Source: CALLPQ01 sp964392325
GTDB lineage: Bacteria; Pseudomonadota; Alphaproteobacteria; Caulobacterales; Parvularculaceae
Direction: 5' to 3'
Length of the DNA stretch: 64,000 bases
Assembly: GCA_964392325.1 (NCBI GenBank)
Contig: CAYMPJ010000004.1
Coordinates: 108,325 to 172,324, forward strand
The position numbers and the translations under genes are program-made. Within the stretch, counting starts at the first letter, position 1; each line of letters begins with the position of its first letter. Below the pieces are notes generated by a model, which was not told where the DNA came from, did no database searches, and was given only the letters and a program-made list of their open reading frames with translations. Shown in pieces: positions 42,869 through 52,149 of this stretch.

Positions 42869-45800
42869 TAGGATAAGTTCTCATTAGCGCTAGCGCTTAC
42901 GGGGTTTGCCCGCCACGTTGCTATTTCTTGATCCAGTATGGTTTTTCTCGCGCCGCTTAAATTAATCGCAACGTCCGAGGCCTTGCTGCCGGCCTGTTTA
43001 TCGCCATTAAGCGCGGCGATTGCATACCATTTGTAAGCCTTGCCAGCATCTTGAATACCGGTTGGGGTATTGTTCGGGCCAGGGTCAAATATTGCGCCTA
43101 GATTATATTGCGAGTCTACAAAGCCGAAATTGGCGGCGCGCTCAAAGAATTCTATAGCTGTGTTGAGGTCTGCGTTTCCGCCTTCACCTTCTGCATATAG
43201 ATATCCAAGCCGGTGCATCGCAAAAACATTACCGCCTGTAGCTGCACGCTGGAACCATGTTCGCGCCCGCCCGGAATTTTGTTCCGTGTAAATGCCGTTC
43301 TTATAGAACTCACCCAACTGGAATTGTGCAGGGGGATAACCGAGCGCAGCGGCCTGTTCTATGTTCTCGAAGGCAGCTTGCTCACCGAGATCGCCCGGGC
43401 TTGATTCTAAAGTTGCCATGCTCTCCAGAAACAATTGACGAGGACGGACTGTATCATCTTGCACAGATGGTGATTCAAGGAGCACGGAAGAGGATGAAGC
43501 TGTTGCTGTTTCCGGTGCCGGCGTTTCAAGAGGCGAGGGGCGTTCGGCAATGGGCCTTGGCTCAGGTGCAGATTTTGGCTTGTCGAAGAGCGGCTTTAAA
43601 ACCAGGGCTGCAAATGCAATAGCAATAAAGCCGATAATCCCCCAAAGAGGTAATGTTGGCTTGCCATTTTTCAGGAGTAAATTGCCGGTTTCGTCTCTGG
43701 CTGTGTCTTGTGTGAATACTGATGAATTATCGGGGGCGGCGTCTGCGGTCTGCGCTAAAGCTTCCTTTTGGCGCTTCAGGAGCGCTTTTTTTTTAACGGG
43801 TTGGACGGTATCATCCATATCCCCATGGATTTTACTGCGCACATCATTGCGGTGTTCAGTTTTGGCCTTGCGTTGGAAGACATTTCTTACGCGGCTTGCG
43901 AGTGAGGTTCGTTCTTCGCGTACGCCATGACGTTCATCAAAGGATTGATAATTATCCTCATGTGACGCTTCACCTGAGTTTGCTGCCTGTTGTAGGGCCG
44001 CTGCCTCGCGTCGTTTCTTTTGGGCGCGGGCGGACAGAATTGCTTTTTGTTTTGGTGTTAGGCGCGCAACATCAATTTTCCCCTCAGGAGTGCGGGGGAG
44101 TTTGCCCATTGATTTTTTTACTGTCTTTTGTGGGGTAGCATCAGCCACTTCCGGATTTGAAGCATTTTCTTGCTGACGGGAAAGTTCAGAACCGGAACTG
44201 TGGGTAGGATCCTGTTTTGCGTCATGTGTTGAAAACGGATCGTCCAAGTCAAGCGTCTCAAATGAGCCGTGTGAAGGCACAGTGTTCAGGTTTTGACTTT
44301 GTACATCATTTTGGTGTGCAGTTGCGCGCACGCTGGGAGACACAATTGTCTCATCTGGCGCAGCAAATTCATCAAAACTTTCCTCAAGCAAAGCGCTCGT
44401 CTTTAGAGAGGCCTCTTGCGAATTTTGAGCAGCACTGGCCTGTTCCGTCTCATAGGGGTTTTTATCATTCAAGATTTCGTTAATCTCGGCGGAAATTTGC
44501 TGGCTATCAAAAATATCGCTCTCACCGTCGAGATCAACTTCAACGTCGGGATGCGTATCTGGATTTTTTTGCGGGGTGTTATCCGCTGGCTCTGCACGGT
44601 TATCCGTTACTGATAATTCGTCATCATCAAGATCGCCAACAGATGGGCTATCAAAGTCTTCGAACTCTTCATTAAGGCTGAAATCGTCAAAGGCTTTATC
44701 AAACCCGCCCTCAACTAGAACTTCATCTTGTTCATCTTCATAGAGGGAACCAGTTGCTGAAGCAGGTGCTTGCGTTGCCCCGGCAGAGCTGTCATGGGGT
44801 TCAGTCTCGGCGGATGCGGTCTCTGCTCCGGAAAAGTCATCAGCGATATCTTCGAAAACATCTTCGGAAAAGTCACCAGAGGCATCACCAGAAGAATCAA
44901 TTGGGAAATCCTCAGTGTTGGTTTCCGGTGTTTGGTGTCTGGTCGCTGTATCGAATGCAGAAGTAGGCTCTGTGTCAAAGCTAGCGTCTTGCTCGCGATT
45001 GTTGTCCTCGTCATCCAACCCTAAAATTGATGCGAGCTCTGATTCAGATTTAACTGATGGAGCATCAGTATGAGTATGGGCGACCGCCTCGTCATCAGTT
45101 CTGGATTTAAGCGATAAGGGCTCTGACTGAGTGGATTGCAATGCGTTCAACTGGCTCGCTTGATGTTCCAGCGAATTTGTAAGCTCTGTAACGCGTTCAT
45201 TTGTGGATTGATTGGCCTGTGTTACCGCAGCTGTAATCTCGCGCGAGATAAAGTCAGTATCGATTTGCCCAGCCTTCTGGGATTGAGGAGATGATGCGAC
45301 TTTTTCACTTAATGCGCTGAGGGCTTCTGAAACCTTTTGCACGCCGTCCGAGCTACGTTGTTCAGCGGCATCAATCTGGTCGGCAAGTCGCCCGATCAAT
45401 GTTTCCAGGGAGCTGATCTGGTCACCGCTCCGTTTGATTTCATCTCCCAATACGCGAAGTCGTTTACCGGTACGTTCGGCAAAATCGGTATCGGCAGTAA
45501 TTTTATGATTGGCTTCCATTAAAGCAAGCCGCTCGGTCACGGTTTTTAGATCAGCCGCAGAGTTTTTTTGAGCATTGTCGAATTGGTGAGCGACTTGCCC
45601 CACCGCTTTTTCGAGAGCTCGCAAAGCATCAATGCGATGATTATCGCTTGTTTTGGCTTCCAGTTTTTCAAGGCGCTCTTCAAGTAACGGAGAAACATTG
45701 TTGCCATCAGAACCGCTATTATTCACGCCGCCGCGTTCAAGGCGCTGGATGCGCTCAATTAAACCGCCAAGATTGCGGGTTAACTGATTATAATTCTGGC

Positions 45801-46038
45801 CGTCTTTTTCGCCTTGCTGGCTGATTTTATTATTGAGATGGTCAATCGCGGTAACAAGGTCTTTTGCCTCTACTCCCGAGATTTCCCCCGAAGAGAGATG
45901 CTCGCCTTGGCCTGCCTGGTGAATGATGGTATTGAGCCATTCTCCAACAGTCATGCCTTCTTTACGTGCAGCTTCTTTGGCTGTTTCGCGCGTATCTTTG
46001 GCGATTCCTTTTACGCTCCAGGGTGCGTTGGATTTCAT
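42865..46038 (-). CDS. PodJ-like polarity protein with Sel1 repeats
   Basis: Large polar-scaffold-like protein. The N terminus APWSVKGIAKDTRETAKEAA followed by GMTVGEWLNTII is the alphaproteobacterial PodJ start. It continues with long coiled coil (about 90-310), an acidic, low-complexity section (about 320-600), a predicted single membrane span near residues 800-825 (LWGIIGFIAIAFAALVL) and Sel1-type TPR repeats in the periplasmic tail (AAALGYPPAQFQLGEFYKNG, AMHRLGYLYAEGEG, SQYNLGAIFD). Localises pole-organelle proteins in Caulobacter; here inferred. The frame opens with GTG at 46047; ATG 46038 is preferred. Convergent with bioB by four bases. Confidence 0.88.
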   Translation of the reverse strand: MKSNAPWSVKGIAKDTRETAKEAARKEGMTVGEWLNTIIHQAGQGEHLSSGEISGVEAKDLVTAIDHLNNKISQQGEKDGQNYNQLTRNLGGLIERIQRLERGGVNNSGSDGNNVSPLLEERLEKLEAKTSDNHRIDALRALEKAVGQVAHQFDNAQKNSAADLKTVTERLALMEANHKITADTDFAERTGKRLRVLGDEIKRSGDQISSLETLIGRLADQIDAAEQRSSDGVQKVSEALSALSEKVASSPQSQKAGQIDTDFISREITAAVTQANQSTNERVTELTNSLEHQASQLNALQSTQSEPLSLKSRTDDEAVAHTHTDAPSVKSESELASILGLDDEDNNREQDASFDTEPTSAFDTATRHQTPETNTEDFPIDSSGDASGDFSEDVFEDIADDFSGAETASAETEPHDSSAGATQAPASATGSLYEDEQDEVLVEGGFDKAFDDFSLNEEFEDFDSPSVGDLDDDELSVTDNRAEPADNTPQKNPDTHPDVEVDLDGESDIFDSQQISAEINEILNDKNPYETEQASAAQNSQEASLKTSALLEESFDEFAAPDETIVSPSVRATAHQNDVQSQNLNTVPSHGSFETLDLDDPFSTHDAKQDPTHSSGSELSRQQENASNPEVADATPQKTVKKSMGKLPRTPEGKIDVARLTPKQKAILSARAQKKRREAAALQQAANSGEASHEDNYQSFDERHGVREERTSLASRVRNVFQRKAKTEHRNDVRSKIHGDMDDTVQPVKKKALLKRQKEALAQTADAAPDNSSVFTQDTARDETGNLLLKNGKPTLPLWGIIGFIAIAFAALVLKPLFDKPKSAPEPRPIAERPSPLETPAPETATASSSSVLLESPSVQDDTVRPRQLFLESMATLESSPGDLGEQAAFENIEQAAALGYPPAQFQLGEFYKNGIYTEQNSGRARTWFQRAATGGNVFAMHRLGYLYAEGEGGNADLNTAIEFFERAANFGFVDSQYNLGAIFDPGPNNTPTGIQDAGKAYKWYAIAALNGDKQAGSKASDVAINLSGARKTILDQEIATWRANPVSASANENLSY

Positions 46039-46434
46039 AATAACCACCGGTTTTTATTTGGCCGACAGGCATAAAAGCCCTGCTGAAGGCCAGTTAAAAT
46101 TTTTAATAGAAAATCGTTAAGGTGCTTCGCTCATTTGGCAAACCCTTATTTTATGAAGGTTTTCAACAAGTAATTAGGGTTTGTAATATCAATTTGGTTG
46201 TTTATCGAAAAACGAAAAAAATGTTAAAAAAACCTTAAAATTAGCGTGGCTAAAGCAGCTGTGTTACGATTTGTATAAAATTATGTAGTTCAGCGTATTA
46301 GCCTTAGTATTGCACTGCACCAAAACCTTTTACATAAGCAAATTTCTATTTACAGTGCTATCAAATGTAGAATTATCGAATGCCTTTAGAGAAGGCCTCC
46401 GAACAAAAATCTCGAAATTAATCAGGAGCATAAC
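46039..46434. other. 396-base AT-rich divergent intergenic region
   Basis: Separates the PodJ-like gene and the rightward acyl-CoA dehydrogenase. It is rich in A and T, with several A-runs near 46205-46240, and should contain both promoters. I see no RNA gene, no clear operator palindrome and no extra reading frame of interest. Confidence 0.5.
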
Positions 46435-48210
46435 ATGACCACCTATACTGCGCCCCTTCGCGATATGAGCTTTGTCCTGCACGAAGTTCTCGATATTTCG
46501 AAACATTCCAATTTGCCGGGTTTTTCCGACGCTACACCGGATCTGGTGGAGGCCATCTTGGAAGAAGGGTCAAAACTCGCCAGCGAAGTTTTACACCCGA
46601 TCAATCATAGCGGTGACAAAGAGGGCTGTGTGCGTCACGACGATGGCTCCGTCACTACCCCGAAGGGCATCAAGGAAGCCTATAAATTATTTAGTGAAGG
46701 GGGATGGCAGGGGCTCTCTTTTGACCCGAAATATGGGGGGCAAGGGCTACCCTATATATTGTCAGTGGTCATGAATGAGATGGTATCTGGCGCAAATATG
46801 GCTTTTGGCATGTATCCAGGGCTTGCCATGGGTGCAGCCCAGGCGATTCTGGCCCACGGAAGCGAGGAGCAAAAGGATACCTATCTGCCAAAAATGACAT
46901 CGGGCGAGTGGGGCGGAACAATGAACCTCACTGAGCCCCATTGCGGCACCGATTTGGGCTTGCTTCGTTCAAAAGCTGTCCCGCAACCAGATGGCAGCTA
47001 TAAAATTTCCGGACAGAAAATCTTTATCTCTGCCGGTGAACATGACCTGACCGACAATATTGTCCATCTCGTACTGGCGCGCATCGAAGGAGCGCCGGAA
47101 GGGGTGAAGGGCATCTCTTTGTTTATCGTTCCAAAATTCATGGTGAATGAGGATGGATCGCTCGGCGATAGGAATGGCGTTTCTTGCGGTGCCATCGAGG
47201 AGAAAATGGGCATTCACGCCAATTCGACCTGCGTGATGAATTATGATGACGCGACTGGCTTTCTTTGCGGTCAGGAACATAAAGGCTTGAAGGCCATGTT
47301 CGTGATGATGAATGAAGCCCGTCTCGGCGTGGCTTTGCAGGGTTTTGCGATGTCTGAAGTTTCCTATCAAAACGGCGCTGCATATGCCAAAGATCGGTTA
47401 CAGGGGCGTTCACTAACCGGTGCGAAAGAGCCTGATAAACCAGCCGATCCACTTCTTGTTCACCCGGATGTACGGCGGATGTTGCTCGATCAAAAAGCGT
47501 TCAATGAAGGGGCGCGTCACTGGATGTATAAATCGGCTCTTGCGGCTGACCTGTTCCATAAATCAGAATCGGAAGAAGAACGCGTGGCTTCAGATGATTT
47601 TTTAAGTTTGATGACACCAATTCTTAAATCCTATCTTACTGATCGGGGATATTGGCACGCAACAAATGCCCAGCAAATTCTTGGTGGCCATGGATATATT
47701 CAGGAATGGGGCATGGAGCAATTTGTCCGTGATGCCCGTATTGCGATGATCTATGAAGGCGCAAATGGTATTCAGGCCCTTGATCTGGTCGGGCGCAAGC
47801 TCATGGCAAATGGTGGCCGTGCATGGCAGGCTTATTTCAAGGAAATAGATGAGTTTATCGCCGACAATAAGTCCGATGACGCAATGAAAATCTATGTGGA
47901 TGCCTTGGCTGATGTGAAGGGTAAATTATTAGAGGCGACCCAATGGATGGGCGCAAACGCCATGCAAAATTTTGATAATGCTGGTGCCGGGTCCATGGAT
48001 TATCTCAATCTGTTTGCTCTTACTGCACTTGCCCATAGCTGGGCGGAAATGGCGAAGGTTGCGCTTGGTAATGAAGATGAGTTTTACAAAAACAAATTAC
48101 TCACCGGAAAATATTTCGTCGAGCGGGTGTTGCCAGATAGCGCCGCCCATCTTGCAAAAATCAAAACCGGTTCAGAAACCATGATGGCGCTGGCGGCTGA
48201 CGCTTTTTAA
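46435..48210 (+). CDS. Acyl-CoA dehydrogenase, long form with extra C-terminal domain
   Basis: FAD-dependent dehydrogenase of 591 residues, about 200 longer than simple members, matching the 'acyl-CoA dehydrogenase C-terminal domain' type. FAD region GTMNLTEPHCGTDLGLLRSK (about 162-181); catalytic region ends ARIAMIYEGANGIQALDLVG with the glutamate (YEG). The extra C-terminal helical domain covers about 455-591. AGGAG precedes the ATG. Transcribed alone and ended by a strong bidirectional terminator. Confidence 0.93.
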   Translation: MTTYTAPLRDMSFVLHEVLDISKHSNLPGFSDATPDLVEAILEEGSKLASEVLHPINHSGDKEGCVRHDDGSVTTPKGIKEAYKLFSEGGWQGLSFDPKYGGQGLPYILSVVMNEMVSGANMAFGMYPGLAMGAAQAILAHGSEEQKDTYLPKMTSGEWGGTMNLTEPHCGTDLGLLRSKAVPQPDGSYKISGQKIFISAGEHDLTDNIVHLVLARIEGAPEGVKGISLFIVPKFMVNEDGSLGDRNGVSCGAIEEKMGIHANSTCVMNYDDATGFLCGQEHKGLKAMFVMMNEARLGVALQGFAMSEVSYQNGAAYAKDRLQGRSLTGAKEPDKPADPLLVHPDVRRMLLDQKAFNEGARHWMYKSALAADLFHKSESEEERVASDDFLSLMTPILKSYLTDRGYWHATNAQQILGGHGYIQEWGMEQFVRDARIAMIYEGANGIQALDLVGRKLMANGGRAWQAYFKEIDEFIADNKSDDAMKIYVDALADVKGKLLEATQWMGANAMQNFDNAGAGSMDYLNLFALTALAHSWAEMAKVALGNEDEFYKNKLLTGKYFVERVLPDSAAHLAKIKTGSETMMALAADAF

Positions 48211-48246
48211 GGCCGGCTTAAACCCATTGTACGTATTTCAAGAAGT

Positions 48247-48270
48247 CACCCTCCGCATATGCGGAGGGTG
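48247..48270. repeat. Perfect 24-base palindrome after the dehydrogenase gene
   Basis: CACCCTCCGCAT is followed directly by its reverse complement, a perfect palindrome of 24 bases, extending one more pair. As RNA it forms a GC-rich hairpin with almost no loop, 37 bases after the stop codon. It may help processing or slow the polymerase before the terminator at 48296. Confidence 0.5.
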
Positions 48271-48295
48271 ATGTCATTTAAGGGTAAGAAAAGCA

Positions 48296-48329
48296 AAAAG
48301 CCCCGACGGTTTTCACTGCCGGGGCTTTT
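48296..48329. terminator. Bidirectional terminator between the dehydrogenase and amtB
   Basis: AAAAGCCCCG and CGGGGCTTTT form a 10-base stem around a 14-base loop, with a T-run on both strands. It ends the rightward dehydrogenase transcript and the leftward amtB transcript. Confidence 0.85.
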
Positions 48330-48349
48330 ATTCGTGTGCTGCTTATCGT

Positions 48350-49672
48350 TTATGAGAATTCAGGATAGGCGGGGGCGCCAAGTTCTGAATCATCGAGACC
48401 TTTCTCTTCTTCCTCTCTGGAGGCGCGAAGGCCGATAACCACTTTAAGGATAAACCAGGCGACGATGGATGTGCCGAAAACGAAGACAGCATTTGCGCCA
48501 ACGCCAACAGCCTGACCAAGAAAAGTTGCGTCGCCATTGGTGAGCGGTACCGCCATTGTTCCCCAGATGCCGCAGAACAAGTGTGCTGGGATTGCGCCAA
48601 CCACATCATCAATACGGGCAGCTTCCAGAAGCGGCGTTGTGATAAAGATGATAAGACCGCCAAAGCTACCAATCATTGCGGCTTGCCAAATGGCCGGTGT
48701 CAGGGGTTCGGCGGTAATGGCAACAAGGCCGCCGATCGCACCATTGAGGGTCATGCCCAGATCGATTTTGCTTTTCAAGACTGTGCACAGGATAACCACA
48801 GTCAGCACGCCAGCTGCTGCTGCCATATTTGTATTGATAAAGATATTAGAGACAGAAATAGCATCGTCCAGCGTTCCAAGTGCGAGCTGCGAGCCGCCAT
48901 TAAAACCAAACCAGCCAAGCCACAAAATAAAGACACCAAGGGTTGCAAGGGGGAGGCTGGAGCCTTGAATTGTATTGACACTGCCATCAGTACCATATTT
49001 TCCGCGACGTGGCCCGAGCGTAATGGCACCGGCCAGTGCTGCCCAGCCACCAGTTGCGTGTACGAGTGTTGAACCGGCGAAATCGGAGAAACCATATCTG
49101 GTATCCAACCAACCAGCGCCCCATTCCCATGAAGCTTGAATCGGATAAATGATTCCCGTCAGCAAGGCCGTGAAGATGAAAAACGGCCACAAACGAATGC
49201 GCTCGGCGAGAGTGCCAGAAACAATTGAGGCAGCGGTTGCGACAAAGACCATCTGGAAAAACCAGTCCGAACCAGCCGCATAGCCGGTTTCAAGTGCGCC
49301 CGAATCGTCAGCTTTCCAGGGGCCTAATGTGCCCAGCCAACCGCCCGGATTTTCTGCATTGCCATAGATTAAATTATAACCAACAAGCCAAACCATGATG
49401 GTGGCGATTGAGTATAGTGTAATATTCTTTACACAAATTGTTGCCGCATTTTTGGAGCGCACTAAACCCGCTTCAAGCATGCAAAAACCGGCGGCCATGA
49501 ACATCACAACCATACCCATGATCAGGAATAAAAGCGTGTTGAATACAAATTGTGTGTCGGGGGTAGCGGTTGCCACCTCTTCAGCGATTGCGCTGCCGTG
49601 TATAAGTGCGGTGAAAGTTAAAGGTAATAAAATTGCGCGTAGCAACAATTTTTGTTTGAAAATTTCAGACAT
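48350..49672 (-). CDS. amtB: Ammonium transporter AmtB (first copy)
   Basis: Trimeric inner-membrane channel for ammonium/ammonia. Signal peptide of about 30 residues, then eleven helices. The conserved pore histidines are in STLVHATGGWAALAG and GAIPAHLFCGIWGTM, and the family motif MVVMFMAAGFCMLEAGLVRSKN is present. Closely related in sequence to the second copy at 52585, indicating a paralogous pair. The gene is leftward and has its own 510-base upstream region with a perfect palindrome, while the second copy pairs with glnK. Confidence 0.96.
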   Translation of the reverse strand: MSEIFKQKLLLRAILLPLTFTALIHGSAIAEEVATATPDTQFVFNTLLFLIMGMVVMFMAAGFCMLEAGLVRSKNAATICVKNITLYSIATIMVWLVGYNLIYGNAENPGGWLGTLGPWKADDSGALETGYAAGSDWFFQMVFVATAASIVSGTLAERIRLWPFFIFTALLTGIIYPIQASWEWGAGWLDTRYGFSDFAGSTLVHATGGWAALAGAITLGPRRGKYGTDGSVNTIQGSSLPLATLGVFILWLGWFGFNGGSQLALGTLDDAISVSNIFINTNMAAAAGVLTVVILCTVLKSKIDLGMTLNGAIGGLVAITAEPLTPAIWQAAMIGSFGGLIIFITTPLLEAARIDDVVGAIPAHLFCGIWGTMAVPLTNGDATFLGQAVGVGANAVFVFGTSIVAWFILKVVIGLRASREEEEKGLDDSELGAPAYPEFS

Positions 49673-50183
49673 ATGCCCCTCGTGAGACTTGAAAACGATT
49701 ACAAATCGAGCGGCACCATTATTTTTTAACCCCGCTCACTAAAGTTAAAACTGTGCCATATTATTGTTGCATTGCAACAATTATTTTTCCATGATATTTA
49801 AAAACACGTATAAAAATGTAAAAAAACTTACAAAAATGGCTTTTCATGCGACTATATTAACATATAATGCTAATTTTTAGGGGTGTTGTTAATTCAAGCT
49901 TGCCAATTGAATGCTTGGCGTTAACGTGTGCTCAGGTTTTCGATGTGGTGCTGGGTGAAGCAATATGAACAATCATTGAATTCATTAGCCATGGCAAAAT
50001 TTGATCGAGATTATGAGCGCGAAATGCGTGAAGTGATGGGGTGATAATATTTTTGGGACTGGTTTTGTTTAGGAATTTGGGCGCTACAAAATTAAACAGG
50101 TTTAAAAGTAAAGACTCTATGGGTGAATGCCCAGATTTCATTAGTCTGTGCAGAGAGTTAAATTTAAGGAATTGGAAACGGGT
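49673..50183. other. 511-base regulatory region between amtB and the small membrane protein gene
   Basis: AT-rich divergent region. It contains the palindrome ATTGTTGCATTGCAACAAT (49763-49781) and runs of A around 49800-49840. No coding frame with a ribosome-binding site is seen. It should hold promoters for leftward amtB and for the rightward gene at 50184. I looked for a -24/-12 promoter and found no match. Confidence 0.5.
49763..49781. promoter_or_regulatory. Perfect 19-base palindrome upstream of amtB
   Basis: ATTGTTGCA and TGCAACAAT flank a single T. It lies 91 bases upstream of the leftward amtB start, where an NtrC-type or other dimeric nitrogen regulator could bind. The identity of the regulator is inference. 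Confidence 0.45.
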
Positions 50184-50516
50184 ATGAGTGAACAGGAAGT
50201 TGGGCAGGTTCTGCTTCAGGATATACAGAATAATTTTGCGCTTTTTCAGCTATTATTTGTCATTATGGTTGGGGCGTTTGCTATTTGGTGTATTGGTATG
50301 GCGGTGCGCGCGTCGACAATGTTGACGCAGGCAAGGGCTTTGTTTCAAGAGGTGAGCGTTAAGGATACTCAGCAGTCAGAGCGATCCAGATTTAACGACC
50401 ATGGCATGTCGTCTTTGAATGTAAGAAGTGACAAGCCGAGGCGCCGCGCAGCGACGATGATGGAGCAAAGATCCAGAAAAACTGCCGGCAAAAAGAAACC
50501 TTCAATTTTTAAATAA
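50184..50516 (+). CDS. Small single-span membrane protein in the nitrogen island
   Basis: Unrecognised 110-residue protein: short N-terminal tail (MSEQEVGQVLLQ), one hydrophobic span near residues 21-41 (FQLLFVIMVGAFAIWCIGMAV), then a basic cytoplasmic tail ending RKTAGKKKPSIFK. ATG 50184 is chosen because AAGGA-GGAAA lies just before it; a GTG 50148 start would add 12 residues. It sits between amtB and the TorF-family gene in a block of nitrogen genes, which may hint at a link to them. Confidence 0.6.
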   Translation: MSEQEVGQVLLQDIQNNFALFQLLFVIMVGAFAIWCIGMAVRASTMLTQARALFQEVSVKDTQQSERSRFNDHGMSSLNVRSDKPRRRAATMMEQRSRKTAGKKKPSIFK

Positions 50517-50711
50517 GTCTGGAGTGCTTGCTCAACTTTCTCGGGTAATGACGTCTCAGGGTCAATAATCTGTCATGGATTTGACCCGGCATATCATGCC
50601 CATTTTCGGTGTGCTTTTTCGCACTCCATAGATTGTGCACGCTTTCGAGCTAATCTAGCGCTTCCATACCCATCCACTTTATAGCAAAGCCTATATATAA
50701 AAACTCAGATA

Positions 50712-50746
50712 AAAAACAGCGTGCCTTGAAGAGACACGCTGTTTTT
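50712..50746. terminator. Bidirectional terminator between the small membrane gene and torF
   Basis: AAAAACAGCGTG (50712-50723) and CACGCTGTTTTT (50735-50746) form a perfect 12-base stem with an 11-base loop, followed by more T's on the + strand and preceded by A's, so it works in both directions. It terminates the leftward porin-like gene. Confidence 0.85.
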
Positions 50747-50802
50747 ATTTTTGCACAATATTCAAGATACGGATTAAGTATTAGTCATATAAATATTCAA
50801 TA

Positions 50803-51663
50803 TTAGAAAGAAGCGCTCACAGAGAAAAACGCTGTTGCTGCGCCAATGCCGAAGCGATAGCCAGGATTGATGAGGGCAAATTCAGCTGCTTCTTCTTCGC
50901 CAATGTCAGTATCAACATAAGTTACAGAAAATTCCAGCGGGGTGCCTTTTAGAGGATAGGAAAGACCAACAGACCAGTCCACGAATGTTCCTGTTGGTGA
51001 GGCAACCCAGCCATTGGGGCCTTGGCCGGAGTTACCATCAGAATATCCAATATGGGTTGATAGGCTGAGGGGAAATGAATCGAAGCTAAATCCGCCATCG
51101 ACATAGACATAGATATTATCCTGATTGACGCCATCTTGTGAGAGCGCGCTTTGGGAGAAGGCGTAGTTTGTGCCAACGGTCAGGTCGATGCCCGCAATTG
51201 ATTTCCCAACTGAGGCATAAAATTCGCCATAACTTGTATTATCCAGTCCAGCAGGGAAAACGTACCAGATGATGCCGCCGTCTAGCGAGACGCCGCTTAC
51301 TTCTGTTGCGTAGCCGCCATATAAATCCAGCTCGGTATTTGCGCCTTCAAATGTACCCCATCCGGCAAGGTTAGAGGCCCATGTGCCGACATAAAACCCG
51401 CTCTCGTGACTGAGGTCAAAACCACCTTGCAGAGCGAAATTATTCTCTGTCTGGGAGATACCGCGGAATCTGTAATCAGAGGCGATCGTGACATTACCGG
51501 AAAAAGTAAACGGGCCTGTCGTGGCTTCTTCCTGAGCCACCGCATTGGGTAGGGAGGCCGCTGAAGCCAATATAGCTGCACCCAAAAACAGCGCGCGTGT
51601 GTTGCGTATGAATGAACTTATAGTGGTGAAATTTTTACCTGTGTTGCTGTGATTTGGTTGCAT
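50803..51663 (-). CDS. TorF-family putative outer-membrane porin
   Basis: Outer-membrane beta-barrel protein of the TorF (Gcw_chp, TIGR02001) family. ATG 51663 with a good GGAGAGGG site and a signal peptide ending AQEE; a TTG/ATG 51714 extension is less likely. The barrel has alternating strands: FSGNVTIASDYRFRGISQTEN, ESGFYVGTWASNLA, TELDLYGGYATEVSG, ending FGIGAATAFFSVSASF with a C-terminal aromatic residue. The family is commonly found beside glnK-amtB; here it is divergent from glnK. A role in letting ammonium or other small nitrogen compounds through the outer membrane is inference. Confidence 0.85.
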   Translation of the reverse strand: MQPNHSNTGKNFTTISSFIRNTRALFLGAAILASAASLPNAVAQEEATTGPFTFSGNVTIASDYRFRGISQTENNFALQGGFDLSHESGFYVGTWASNLAGWGTFEGANTELDLYGGYATEVSGVSLDGGIIWYVFPAGLDNTSYGEFYASVGKSIAGIDLTVGTNYAFSQSALSQDGVNQDNIYVYVDGGFSFDSFPLSLSTHIGYSDGNSGQGPNGWVASPTGTFVDWSVGLSYPLKGTPLEFSVTYVDTDIGEEEAAEFALINPGYRFGIGAATAFFSVSASF

Positions 51664-51863
51664 AACCCTCTCCAATATCCGATACCCGAAATAGATATCT
51701 ATGCTATTAAACAAATAATAATAGCAGAATAATGCACATCAATACCGCATTGCACAAATTATATTTTTCCGGAAATGGAAATTTATAGCATATTGTGGTG
51801 AAAATATCACAAATAACGCAATTATATTAAGGAATATGTGAATCAAACACTGAAAATTGCAAT

Positions 51864-51889
51864 GCAAAGCAATTAATTTATTGCTTTGC
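51864..51889. promoter_or_regulatory. 26-base inverted repeat upstream of glnK
   Basis: GCAAAGCAAT and ATTGCTTTGC are perfectly complementary around a 6-base spacer (TAATTT), with one further pair outside. It lies 261 bases before glnK and 201 bases before torF. Candidate operator for a dimeric nitrogen regulator; the regulator is not known. Confidence 0.45.
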
Positions 51890-52046
51890 ACAATCCTTCA
51901 TATTAGTGTCGGAGGGAAGAATTGGTGCGGTGCAATAAATTTTGGCGTGCCGGTTTTCCAGCCTGTTGTCCGCTCTATGAGAGAGTACATACCGCACAAA
52001 ATAGTAGGGCCTGCAAAGAAGTTTGGGTGCCCCCAGGTTTGAGTTT

Positions 52047-52079
52047 GGATTTGAATTAGGGATTTGAATTAGGGATTGG
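52047..52079 (+). repeat. 13-base tandem repeat upstream of glnK
   Basis: GGATTTGAATTAG occurs at 52047-52059 and 52060-52072, followed by a partial third copy (GGATTGG). It is about 70 bases before the glnK start and may alter promoter spacing. Confidence 0.6.
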
Positions 52080-52149
52080 GATTGAGATCTTTTCAAAACC
52101 ACGCCCATCCCCGGATTTACGTTGAAAGAATCAAAAGGAGCTTTTTGAA

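Larger units (their letters stand above)
51664..52149. other. 486-base divergent regulatory region, torF to glnK
   Basis: AT-rich region with a 26-base inverted repeat (51864-51889) and a 13-base tandem repeat (52047-52079). Short dyads such as GTGA-AAATA-TCAC occur near 51796. No gene is visible. It should carry the promoters of both genes. No clear -24/-12 promoter was found upstream of glnK. Confidence 0.5.

Noticed and set aside
43550..43930. Antisense frames inside the PodJ-like gene
   Set aside because: They are shadows of a long coding gene with skewed composition; no start signals.
51951..51966. Possible -24/-12 promoter before glnK (TGGCGTG-CCGG-TTTT)
   Set aside because: It lacks the essential GC at -12, so it does not meet the consensus.
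51878..52108. Leftward frame between torF and glnK
   Set aside because: It is driven by repeat and low-complexity sequence in a regulatory region; no ribosome-binding site.
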